Both the position numbers and the translations under genes were made by a program. From Cololabis saira (Eukaryota; Chordata; Actinopteri; Beloniformes; Belonidae), in the NCBI RefSeq assembly GCF_033807715.1, contig NC_084607.1, positions 15,424,941-15,488,940 on the forward strand: DNA of 64,000 nt, given 5' to 3'. Below, one piece after another: positions 1-15,000 of this stretch. The notes beneath the pieces were generated by a model. It searched no databases. It was not told the DNA's origin and saw only the letters and a list, made by a program, of their open reading frames with translations. The first letter of the stretch is position 1. Each line of letters opens with the position of its first letter.

Positions 1-358
1 TTATCTTCTTCTGGACGAGCAACGAACAAAAAACTCTTCAAGAGTTTAATTTGGCTCGATCAAAGGAAAGGTCCTTTTTGGGTTTATGAGGCTGTATTCA
101 AGCATTTCACGACTCGTTTAGATCAGTTTGGATCCCATAATCCTCCTGAGAGAGTGAGAAAGCAAAGTAACCGCCAAAGTTCAGGATGACTCGATTTGAT
201 CTCGAGCATCTGCTCATGTCTCCACCCATAACTGAACCTTGTTTGTTCTACAGTCCCGTGAAAATAAAAGTCTGCATGCCTTACAATCAACGTTAAGGCT
301 GACATCTCTGATCTTAAATTAAACATGAAGCTAACAGTTTCATCCGCTCCAGTCTCAC

Positions 359-4460
<4,102 letters not shown>

Positions 4461-4553
4461 CAGAGAGACACTGCAGCGAGGAAACAGAGCCGTCAGCACA
4501 AGGTCGCCATGTTTGTTTGACTGTAGTGATGACGTGACGTAAAGGGGCGGGGC
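4461..4553 (-). promoter_or_regulatory. ALG1 proximal promoter, TATA-less, with GC box and CRE-like sites
   Basis: Immediately upstream of the ALG1 start codon are a GC box GGGGCGGGGC (4544-4553), two overlapping CRE-like cores TGACGTGACGTAA (4530-4542) and a YY1-like GCCAT core near 4506. No TATA box is visible. This fits a housekeeping promoter. The motif calls are direct reads; activity is inferred. Confidence 0.5.
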
Positions 4554-4916
4554 TTCGGTCTTAAAGCGACAACACAGAAATAAAGAGACACGATGGCAAC
4601 GAGAACCCGGAGAATAACAAGGGCTTAAAGCAGCACTATGTAACTTTTCCACCTTAATATCATATTTCCAGAGTCATTGTGATGGTACATCAACTTACAA
4701 CAGGTTTAATGACACCTCTGTCATGGTCTGAGGGGTCTGTATCACCTTCACTGGTCTGGTACTATGTAACTTTGAGGAGCATGGTAGGAACCAGCCCCCG
4801 GTCAGCAGGCACGCCGATTTTTTCCAGTGGCCAGCCGCGGTACTGCAACAAAAAATTCCATGGGGCCCAGAAAGCTTTTTTCCCGTAGACCGCAATAGTA
4901 AAAGAGAAGCCTCTAA

Positions 4917-5548
4917 GGCCACGTTTACACGTAGCCGGGTATTTACAAAAACGGATATTTTCACCTCTCCGTTTTCAAAAATATCCTTGTTTACACGGAC
5001 CCACATGAAAACGCTGTTAACGTGATGCCAGCCAATCAGAATCCTGGAAAAAACATCAACAAATGACACGTGTAACTTCCAGTCAAGGCTGATTTATGGT
5101 TCCGCGTTACACCAACGCATAGCCTACGGCGTAGGGTACGCGGCGACGCACACTGTACGGCGCACATCGCCGCGTACCCTACGCCGTAGGCTCTGCGTCG
5201 ATTTAACGCGGGACCATAATTCAGGGCTTTACTTCCAAGACGGAACGAGAGTCTGAGAGAACAGGTAAAATAAAAGAAAATATTGACGGTGGCCAAACTA
5301 ATTGTAAACACAGGTCGCACTCATGACGCTGCTGGTGACGTTTCTGTTGCATAATGTGACGTAAATCTCCGTTTTCCTCCGTTTTCTCTGTTTAGACGCA
5401 AAAGTGAAAACGGAGTTTTTGAAAATCTCCACTTTGGCCGGAGTTTTCAGAAATGATCGTTTTTGGGGGCTTTGACCTCCGTTTTCGTGTAAACGAACGG
5501 CCAAAACGCATGAAAACGCCTCCGTTTTTGCCCCGTGTAAACGGGGCC
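4917..5548. mobile_element. MITE with GGCC(A/C)CGTTTACACG inverted termini and TAA target duplication
   Basis: The left end GGCCACGTTTACAC (4917) is mirrored by GTGTAAACGGGGCC ending at 5548. TAA flanks both sides (4914-4916 and 5549-5551). A 3-bp TAA duplication is typical of PIF/Harbinger-derived elements. The body repeats the CCGTTTTC core in both orientations. A second MITE is nested at 5085-5228. There is no coding capacity. Confidence 0.8.
5085..5228. mobile_element. Small GC-rich palindromic MITE nested inside the 4917-5548 element
   Basis: The arm starting AAGGCTGATTTATGGTTCCG, with a following GCCTACGGCGTAGGGTACGC stretch, is mirrored at the right end (GCGTACCCTACGCCGTAGGC, then CGGGACCATAATTCAGGGCTT). 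This gives a hairpin with a loop of only about 25 bp. A minimal relative sits at 9243-9292. Confidence 0.8.
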
Positions 5549-5639
5549 TAAAACTGTTCACAGGAACCTCCAGCTGTAATCACCGGCAATTACTAATCTT
5601 TGTATTCTATATTTTTATGTCATGGACTTTATATCTGTC

Positions 5640-7192
5640 AAAAATGTTTTATAACGGCCAGAAAAGTCAAAGAAAAGTCTCTTTCTGGGCGTGACGTCAC
5701 GGCTGACGTCACAATCATGTCCGTGCATTCCACGGATGTATTATATTAATATATATTATATAATTATATTATATTAATACATTAATAATATATGTAATAC
5801 TTTACATGTAATAATATACATGAATTAATATATTATATTAATACATAATATATTAATACTCGCGTCATTGCATGATGGGAGACCCCAGAGCATCATGACT
5901 CAACTGCGCATGCGGAAGTAAACCCGGAACGCGGAAGTAAACCCGGAAGTCAGAAATTTTTTCGGCGTATGCGCTGGCTGAGCAAAATGCATTGAAATGA
6001 ATGGGCGGCCATTTTCAATGTACCATCCAGTTCTATAATACATCTATGACCCTTCCACACTAGAAAACTACAACTTTTTACGGCTTTAACTGCTTTACGG
6101 CATACGTCACTTCCCCCTCCTTCCCGATTCGTAGTCGAGACGAAAATGGGCGGGACGTGGAGCGCAGAGCTCAGCAGAAGCTGGTATCACGGCTGAAGCA
6201 GCAAAAAAAACGAAGAAAATAAAGGTTTTATCGGAGGAGGCGAAAAAAGAAAGCGGGAGAGTAACAATTAAATACCCGGACAAAAAAAAAATGCCCGGAC
6301 AAGAATAAACATTGGCCCGGCGTTCACTCGCTGGCGTGAGATGAAAGACGAGGAGGGATGTCCGACCGATGGGGATTTATTGGGATAAAACAAGAGACAG
6401 AATTGTTATGATACAAATGTAAATGTAGAGTTCTATGTTCAATAAGAATCAAAATTAGAATGTTTTCACATACAGGGGATTCATCTTGGGTTCTAGTATT
6501 TTTCCTGAGAACTGTAAAATTGTGCAGGGCTGATCTGCAAAATATAAGGAATGGGCATTCAGTTATTCACAGGTTATAAAGTATTTTTTTATTTTGTCCG
6601 TATGTTGGACTACTAATTTATGACGAAGTCCCTCTAAAAAACGTGACAGGAAAAAGTGCAGAGCATTTGAGTTTGTAGGGCGCATTATCTCGCTGAAACA
6701 ACTTAATTAAACCAAGTTGAACTTAGTGTTTTTCAACTTCGTCATATTATATTGTTTAGCCAAAAATCGATACATTACCTATTCGCTATCCATCCTGCAA
6801 ACGACCATTGAAACAGAAAAGTAGTTTTGAAAGTCCGTCCCGTCTTCTCTCATCAAAACAAATGCACGCGACGGGGACAGGATCTTTCCGGCAGTACGCT
6901 CTGGTGCTCATGGGAAATGTAGTGTTCGGCCGGAGCCTCCGCCATTTTTCCGTAGCGGTGTATCGCGTCATTCAGGCAGCCAATCAGCACAGTGCCTCAT
7001 TATCATAGCCCCGCCCACTCAGAATCCCTCATAGAGAAGGGGTTTAGAGAATGGGAAGATAAAGACATGGCTCACAGAATTTCTAATTTATTTAGCAAAA
7101 ACAATCAAAAGCTTGTTTTTAAGACATTCAAGGCCTGTTAAAAATGTAAATGTTAAAAGGTATTAGTTGCTATAATAGGTCCCCTTTAATGA
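5640..7192. other. Repeat-dense noncoding stretch between ALG1 and C16orf89
   Basis: No credible gene. It contains an AT-rich TATTAA patch (about 5740-5860), CRE-like palindromes around 5690-5712, and a sequence ending AATAGGTCCCCTTTAA at about 7177-7192, which looks like a terminus of a common fish MITE. A similar terminus (AATAGATCCCCTTTAA) occurs at about 51828-51843. Short ORFs here lack codon structure or homology that I can recognise. Confidence 0.5.
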
Positions 7193-7899
7193 AGAGCTGG
7201 TGTTGTGACTTGACTTGATTTGACCCAAACAAACAAGAAAAAAAAACAACCTACAAGTCACTGAGGCGCTGATTTACCGGTAACAGATAACGTGTCTCCT
7301 TGGGGCAGCATGTCAGCTGAATGAATGATTGTCCACAAACATCCTCTGGTATTTATTTGTACACACAAGCTCCTTTATATACAGTGAACTACATGCACTT
7401 ATAAGGCTATAACTTGCATGAAACCAGTAATGTTGTAAGACCAAAACTGCAACAATGCAACACCAAAGTTAAGAATAGGTTCTGAAACCTATTCCCCCAT
7501 ATACCACCTACTGTGCAAAAATGGCACTACAACAATTCACATACCCACACAAGTTATTAAATGGGGAACACAACACAATACAAAATTGGCTCTAACAGCT
7601 GGGGAAAGCCTGGGAGATGCTCTTCAACCTTTTATCTGTGTTATTTTCAGGGCCGCACCTCCCTAAACACAGAACACGTGCTGTGCGTGGGGCGACATCT
7701 TCCAACAGGGACAACATTTTGCGCGAAGGGATGCAACGCAATAGACATTTGACCAATCAGAGGGCTGCGCGTGCAGGCAGGCTCTTGCAGAGCTGCAGGA
7801 GGTGAGATTTCCACATGTTGTTCAAAAATACATCACAAATCAGGAGAGAGCAAGAGAAAAAAGGTAAACCACGAGGAAACTCATGCTTCACTTGAAGGT

Positions 7900-8221
7900 G
7901 GGTCATCATCATCATCGGCGATTACTCGAAACAAGTATGATTTTCCTCCTGTCGGTGAGTCTGGTCATCTGTGGGTCTTCAGGTGGCTGTGGAGGCCGAT
8001 CCTTGATCCACAGTCTCTTGCGCAGTGGGGGCATATATGACAGCTTGACTGGGTAGTGGTGATGGTGCCGAGAGCGGTTTTGATGGCAGATCTCTCCTTC
8101 CTTTGTTGCCTCTTGGTTTCCGCGGAACAGTGGCTGTCCTTCTCCAGCTGTGATGTGCCTTCATGGACCATCCTGCTCCACATGTCTCTCCGGAGAGCAA
8201 CCTCCTCCCAGGTGTTGAGGT
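7900..8221 (-). pseudogene. 3' end of a non-LTR retrotransposon ORF with a C-terminal zinc-knuckle-like motif
   Basis: An open minus-strand frame from about 8221 to a stop at 7965 encodes an Arg/Lys-rich stretch, then HICPHCARDCGSRIGLHSH. This C-x2-C...H-x3-H finger closely resembles those I recall at the C-terminus of fish LINE polyproteins. It is followed by a short 3' tail with an ATC repeat (about 7906-7917). No reverse transcriptase domain remains, so this is a 5'-truncated dead copy. It is distinct from the LINE family at 48.5-51.8 kb. Confidence 0.6.
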
Positions 8222-8855
8222 TGAATGTTTTAATTCAGTATTTATTCATTCATTTAAAGGAACTTGCGGCTGGATTGAGGCAGAATTTATGAAAAAAATT
8301 CGTATACGTTTTAAGTTTTCTAGTAATAATGTCAGATGAAGCGTTCCAAACCCAAAAGAATGTGTATCTCTCCGTTGCCTTGAACAGGCTGTGTGCTGCA
8401 ATATGTGGTGCAATTCGGGCCCAAATTTCCCTCGCTGTCCTGCAGATGTGACGTCACATGACCCTGCATGTGCGTTCTCCCCGTTCTCCCGTGCCGGCTT
8501 CACTGTTGGCTGCAGTACCCCCAACGGCCGTCGTGGTGAAGGGTGGCGCTAGAGAGTCTCATTTCTTAAAAGGAGCCTCAAGCTCCTTTAATATTTTATT
8601 TATTTATTTCATTATTTATTTATTTTTTAAATTGTATTTGATTCATACAGTCAAACTATATACTTACAGTACATTTGTTATTATTAATAAAGGTTGTCAA
8701 GTGTGAGGGTGTGGGCCGGGGGGCCTCAAAATAACATTTCGCTTAGGGCCCCCATTTGGTCAGGGGCGCCCCTGGTTATTTTACATAAAAAACAAAGTGA
8801 AATGCAGAAAAAAAATGCGGAAACTATTTCATACATGTCTGAAGTGTAGGCTACA

Positions 8856-8856
<1 letters not shown>

Positions 8857-8951
<95 letters not shown>
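8857..8951. repeat. CA dinucleotide microsatellite
   Basis: A nearly perfect CA run with one AAAC interruption, about 440 bp upstream of the C16orf89 start codon. Confidence 0.97.
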
Positions 8952-8953
<2 letters not shown>

Positions 8954-9010
8954 GCACATATGTAATCTGAAGTTTGTGTTTATGTAGTTAAATGTTACTT
9001 TTGTGTAGTT

Positions 9011-9078
9011 GGTTTTTATTACATCTTAGTTATGACTCGGATTCTGCACATCTTTTTTCCGGTCACACTTCCTGCATA
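9011..9078 (+). repeat. Left arm of a 68-bp inverted repeat flanking C16orf89 exon 1
   Basis: Bases 9011-9078 match the reverse complement of 10984-11051 with only a few mismatches. The shared core is TTATGACTCGGATTCTGCAC and continues through a CCGGTCACAC end. The arms bracket exon 1. Neither arm resembles a microsatellite. Confidence 0.8.
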
Positions 9079-9242
9079 CACACACACACGGGTGCACACA
9101 CATATTTGTGGGAACATACAAACAAAAAATAAAATAATAAAGTGAACTCATGTCTGATTGCCTAAATCAAACGTTTGAGGTTTGCAGGTGTGTGCATTAC
9201 TTTCTTCCTATAAAATATTCTCTCAAAAACACATTCCCTATT

Positions 9243-9292
9243 AAGGCTGATTTATGGTCCTGCGTGGAACGCGGAACCATCATTCAGGCTTT
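9243..9292. mobile_element. 50-bp minimal MITE in the C16orf89 5' flank
   Basis: AAGGCTGATTTATGGTCCTG at the left is mirrored by GGAACCATCATTCAGGCTT at the right, with almost nothing between. It is the same family as the hairpin at 5085-5228. It ends about 100 bp before the C16orf89 ATG, so it probably lies in the core promoter or 5' UTR. Confidence 0.7.
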
Positions 9293-9390
9293 TACATCAC
9301 GCTGCCCCCTCCCCTCTTAAGACCCGCCCGCCCCGTCCTCTCTGCAGCTGTTCCCGGTCTGCAGGTCCCGGTTCCCGCAGGCCAGTGAAG

Positions 9391-12010
9391 ATGCGGGCAG
9401 CGGGGATGCGGCTGGCCGCGGCGGTGCTGCTGGTCTCCGCGGCGGTGAGCGGGTCGCGGGCCGAGGTGATCGATGACGTCCTGACGAGCCTGTCCCGCGG
9501 CGTGTCCTTTCTGGAGCGGCAGCACGAACACATCAACCTGGACGGGGCCGTGGGCTTCGTCATGCTGCAGGGTAGGTCCGCAGAACACGCTCTGCAGTTG
9601 TTTTTATCCTCCGTATCCCCCCAACCCTCAATGCGGAATGATCTCCAGCAGCAGGGGCGCCAGGGACGGCCCGCTCATCGCAGAGTTTGGCTTGATAATG
9701 AGATCTCCAGCAGTGCACTGAAAAAAATAAATCTAAGCGCATGTAAATGTAACATTTTTAAATCTGTGTTATTAAAAATTTAAAATGAAGTTGGTTGCTT
9801 TACATGAATAAATCTAGTTTTGAACTTAATCTGCATTTGTTCAAAAAACAAGATATTGTGCAATTTTTCCTTAACAAGCAATATTTATGTAATCCCAGGC
9901 AATCTTTTCATTTACACACAAGCAACAAGCAATTATCTTGTTGTATTTACCTTTCCTTTAACAATTTTAATCTATTGGGCAGATTGACCAACGTTTAGAT
10001 GAAACATGCTTTATAGATGCTTTTTTGTAGAACACAACAGTAAAAAATATCTTACTTGATCTACTTTAAAACAATTAAGGCGACATTTTCGCATGAGATT
10101 TTTATGTAGATCAAGAAAGACTAGTCTTTGAATAAACTACTTAATTTTTAGTATGTACAAAATTAATTTGCAAGTAGTCAACTTAATTTTTTTTCCCTTT
10201 TTTCTCTTTTTTCCTTTTTTTTCTCTTTTTCTCCTTTTTTTCTTCTCTTTTTTTCCTTTTTTTTCTTTTTAAAATTAACTTAATTTTGATAAATAAAGTA
10301 AACTTAACACAAACTTAGCACAGTTGACTGTACTTGCAAAATGTATTATTTACATACATAAAATTAAGTAGTTTAAACAAAGACTAGTCTTTCTTGATCT
10401 ACATAATAATCTCATGCAAAAAGTTGACTTATTTTTTTTAAGTAGATCAAGCAAGATATTTGTATCAGTGCGCTCAGTGCACAGAGTTTGGGTTGATAAT
10501 GAGATCGTCAGCAGTGGCGTGAAAACAGCACCGCCTTCTATAGTTTTTCTGTAATTTGTTTGCTTATCTGTTGTTTTCCAGTCCTTTCTTGTGTCCAATA
10601 CTGGAAATTGCCTCCTGAAACCTTCAGCCCCTCAACCATATTGCACTTTTGTAATCTACAGCATTAAAGGGATAAGCAATATTCTTGAAACAGAATATTA
10701 AGTTAGGATGCATCACTGAAATGTACATCAAAACTTGTATCTTTGTTTGGCTCATAGGTTTATGAGTAAAACTTTACAACAAGGGCCACAACATATATTT
10801 AGATACACAGAAACTAAGAAGAACAATAGGTATTCAATCATTAACTAATTATTAGTAATTGCACTTGATCAGGAATTCATCATTAGGTATTAGTTCTGTA
10901 TTCAATTCACAGTACTTCATATGTACCAAAGCACATTTGTGGCATTTTTTGTAAAGTTTTGGTGGTTTTTAACTATAAGAGTGATGCAGGAGGTGTGACC
11001 GGAAAAAAGATGTGCAGAATCCGAGTCATAACCAAGATGTGATAAAAACCCAAAACAGAGAAGTACAGGATTGCCTGAGAGTCATCATGACAGTATTTTT
11101 TCGTCATTAATCATTTGCATCTGCATATTTACTGATGCACAGCTCACAAGAAGCAGTAATAGAATTGGATGTGCTCCACTCTGAGTTGCTCAAGGCTCTG
11201 GATGTTGTACAGCTGTTCTTGGTTGACACACATCTGTTTCAGTGTGGACATTGGGACAGTTACTCTGGACTGGGAGACTGGGGTGATGTTTCCACTTGTT
11301 TAAGAAGGGGGGGCTCAAAGTCATCAGCCTTTCCAGTAAAGTCTATGCAGAGATGCTGGAGAAGAGAGTCCAGTTGGTATTGGAACCTCAGATTCAGGAG
11401 GAACAATGTAAGGGGCACTCGAGTTTTCCAAATCTGCACGTGCTTTGTGGACTTAGAGAAGGCATTAAACGGTGTTCCTTGAGGCATCCTGTGGCGGTTG
11501 CTGTGGTATGGGACATCTGGGGCCAGATTCACCAATATGTTCTTAAGAACAATCTTAAGAAATGTCTTAAGATCTAAAATTAAGAAGTTCATAAGAAAGT
11601 TCTTAAGTGCAATTCCTCAATATTTTCTTAAGAACAATCTTAAGAACTGTCATTTCTTACGAATTTCTTATTTTTCCTACTTAAGAACTTCTTCAAATAT
11701 GTCATTGCATTGCACGCGCCAACAAACAACATTTATACAGGTAGTTTGCGTCTTAACCGTCAGTCACTCACTAAACATGGAGAAGGAGAAAAAGAGATGC
11801 AGGAACTTTTCAAGGTTATGGTGGATGAGATTAATTTGCGAAAAAAAATACTATTGGGGAAAATTAATAATAATTAACTACCACGCTTACTAACATGCTA
11901 ACAAACAGTTAACAGGCTCTTTGTGTAATTAATTACAAAGTATATCCTCAAACTATGACCTACTAGTCTAAACTTGTCTAAAATGTGTTGAAAAACATGA
12001 TATTAGAGGC

Positions 12011-12054
<44 letters not shown>

Positions 12055-15000
12055 TTTTCACAGAAGAAATTTTAAGACAGGTCAAGGTTGTCTTAAAGTT
12101 AAGAAAAAAGTCAAGAACAAATTTGAGAACTTTTATTTCAAGAATACCATTTATTCTTAAGTTTTTTCTTAAGAAGAAAGTTGAGAAAATACTTAAGAAC
12201 TTTTTTGGAGAATATGACTTCTTCTCTTTTTTCTTCTTAAGACTGAACTTAAGAAAAAAATGACACTTAAGAAGATTTTTTTTCTTAAGAATGTTTTGTG
12301 AATCTGGCCACAGGTCTGTTGCTATAGGGCTGTACTGGTGGTAATAATCTGGATTTGTTTCAGGTGGAACTCTGGAGTCCATCAGAGCTGCCCTTTGTCA
12401 CTGATTATGTTCATAGGCTTTATGGACAGAAACACTAGACTGTGGTTCGCGAGTCTGATTCTGTAGTGTCAACATTGCATCTCTGCTTTTTTGTGGATGA
12501 TTTGATCTTGTTGGTGTTATCGAGTCAAGAACATCAACTCTCACAAGAGTGATTTGCAGATGAGGGTAAAGCGGCAGGGTTGAAAATCAGCACCTGTATG
12601 TCTGAGACCATGGTTCTTATTCTGAAGAGGATGGAACACACTCTCCAGGTATAAGGTATTCACCTTCAAGTGGGTGAATGTTAAGTGTCTTGTGAGGTAA
12701 GACTAAAGGAGACTGACAAGCAGATCAGTGTGGCACCTGTAATGCGGAAACTGTACATGGCTTGTTGTGGTGAGGAAGGATCTGAGTCAAGAGGGGAGGT
12801 TTTCAAACAGTCGATCTATGTTCTCTCTCTCACCTATGATCACCCATCACTGGAATACTGAGATTACAGATACAAGCGGCTGGAGGGTCTGGACTCCCCT
12901 TTAGAGAGAGGGGGAGAAGTTTTGTCCTTCAGCAGAGACTCTGAGTAAAATTGCTGCTCCTCCATATTGAGAGGAGACAGTTGAGGTGATTATCTAGTTA
13001 GGATGACCCTGGGCACATGTTTTAGGCACACCTTACTTGGTGGATGACCGAGGGCAGTCCCAGGGCACACTGGAGAGTAGGGCTGGGCGATATGGACCAA
13101 AAGTCATATCTCGATATTTTCTAGCTGAATGGCGATACTTGATATATATCGATATTTTTTCTGTGCCATAATTGGGGTTTCCCCCAAAGCATTATAGCAT
13201 AGCATCTCTGTTAGCTTCATTTTTTCTGAGGCAAACCCTTAAAAAAACAGTCAGTTTTAATACAAAGCCTCATGCCAAATGTCACACAGGTACTTTTATT
13301 AACAGAGGTCTGCACAATACCAAAATGTATAAAACAAATGAAATAAAAATAAACTGCCTGCATATATAGAATAAAAATGCTTCTTGAATAAAATAAAACA
13401 AATATCCCTTTCCTGCATAACAATTAAATTAAAATACACTTAATAATTAATACAATGCAATTAATACAATGTAAACAGTAACAGGCAGACTTTTCCACTG
13501 AGGTTGACAGTTGTGCAAATAACAAAACATTTGTGCAAATCTCAAATAAAACATTCAAGTCAATTTGTCACAAAATAAGCTATATCAAAATCGTAAAAAA
13601 AAAAAAAAAAATGTATAATCGATATAAACGATATTGTCTCGTACCATATCGCGTTTGAAAATATATCGATATATATTAAAATCTCGATATATCGCCCAGC
13701 CCTACTGGAGAGGCTACATCTATTGGACGGCTTGGAAACACCTTGGTATTCCCCTGGAATGGCTGGAGGAGATGGCTGGGATGTGGTAAAGTCTGGGCCA
13801 CGCTGTTACAGCTACTGCCCCTGCAACCTGAACTCGGATAAGTGGTAGTTCATGGATGGATGAATCATACATCATATGTTAGATAATGTTACAATAGAAG
13901 ATACAGATAATGTATATCAAAAAGGAACCCCCTTTTAGCAAAACTTCAGACCAAGAAATAAGGTTTTAGTGGAGAGCTTTTCCAGAGGTCCCTCTGGTTA
14001 AAGACACTCATTTAAACAAGGACTTTGTTTTGAATGGGTTAAAGGACTTTTTATCTGTGAACTCTGCACACAGAGAATCACAACAAGGGGCTGAGGGATG
14101 ATGTGTGGTGGTGGTGCTAGTTTTGAGCTGAAGGCATTTCCTCCCTGAGTCACATGACAAGGAAGATCTGTAAATGCTTACGCTGGTCACATGTGGCCCA
14201 GACCACCTTGAAATGTGGCTTTGAGTGATCAGATCTCAATGCCTCCTTCCTGGGTGCATTTACAGCTTAAGACCGTCCATCTGTGACTGGATCCCTCAGG
14301 CTAGATTTTAGAACCAGGACACAAGGAAAGCAACTTTAAAACTTCGTTTATTGTCACATTTTTCAAAGGAAACACAGGAACATTCTTCATTACCAGTAGA
14401 TATCAGTAATATTTTATCATTTTCATATGGTTGATAGATTTTCATTGATGCATACAAGTGCAAGGTTTAACCTGGCTTCAGGCCACACGACCTTTACAGG
14501 TTTACAGGTTGATTGCTGGATATGCAGAGGGAGAAAATGTGCAGAGGTTTCTAAATTGTTTCCAAAGTTCCTGTTTCTTTGCAGCCTTTAAAACAAATGA
14601 ACAGTCTGAGTCCACACAATGTGTTTTTCCTGTTTCCTATGATGTGATCTGTCTCAGCTGAGCTGAAAGCAGCAGTCCGGACATGGCCCCACACCGACCC
14701 GGTCAGCTGGGCTCAGAGAACCACTGTGGTGGCTCTGGTCAAACGTCTCGACCAAAGTCTGGAGAAGGCCGTCACCGCTCTGAAGCAGAACGACCCCAAA
14801 TACTACAGAGGTGAGACGTCCAGACGTCTCCTGCCAGCTTTGTAATGGTACAAAGTTACCCGGGAGGGTTTTCCCCTTCTGTTGGATGAGGCTTCCTTGG
14901 GTTGCAGCAGAATGTTTCCAGATAGAACATTAAGAAGAAAACTAACAGGGTCCAAGGTCCAGTTTGGAAACACAAATTCAATATAAGTTAGGTAAATTTC

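Larger units (their letters stand above)
11135..13860 (+). mobile_element. Fossil APE-type LINE (same family as 48.5-51.8 kb), interrupted by two MITEs
   Basis: Broken frames read the family's reverse transcriptase in order: LLKALDVV (about 11190), VLEPQIQEEQC (about 11380), CFVDLEKAL (about 11445), then after an insertion PLSPLIMF and GFMDRN (about 12390-12440), FVDD (about 12490), ISTC, and finally a C-terminal region split by a second insertion, ending with TGGATGGATG at about 13851. Many stops and frameshifts show it is long dead. The insertions are at 11521-12309 and 13078-13704. It lies sense within C16orf89 intron 1. Confidence 0.8.

Noticed and set aside
8726..8959. Cys-Val repeat frame
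   Set aside because: Translation of a CA microsatellite.
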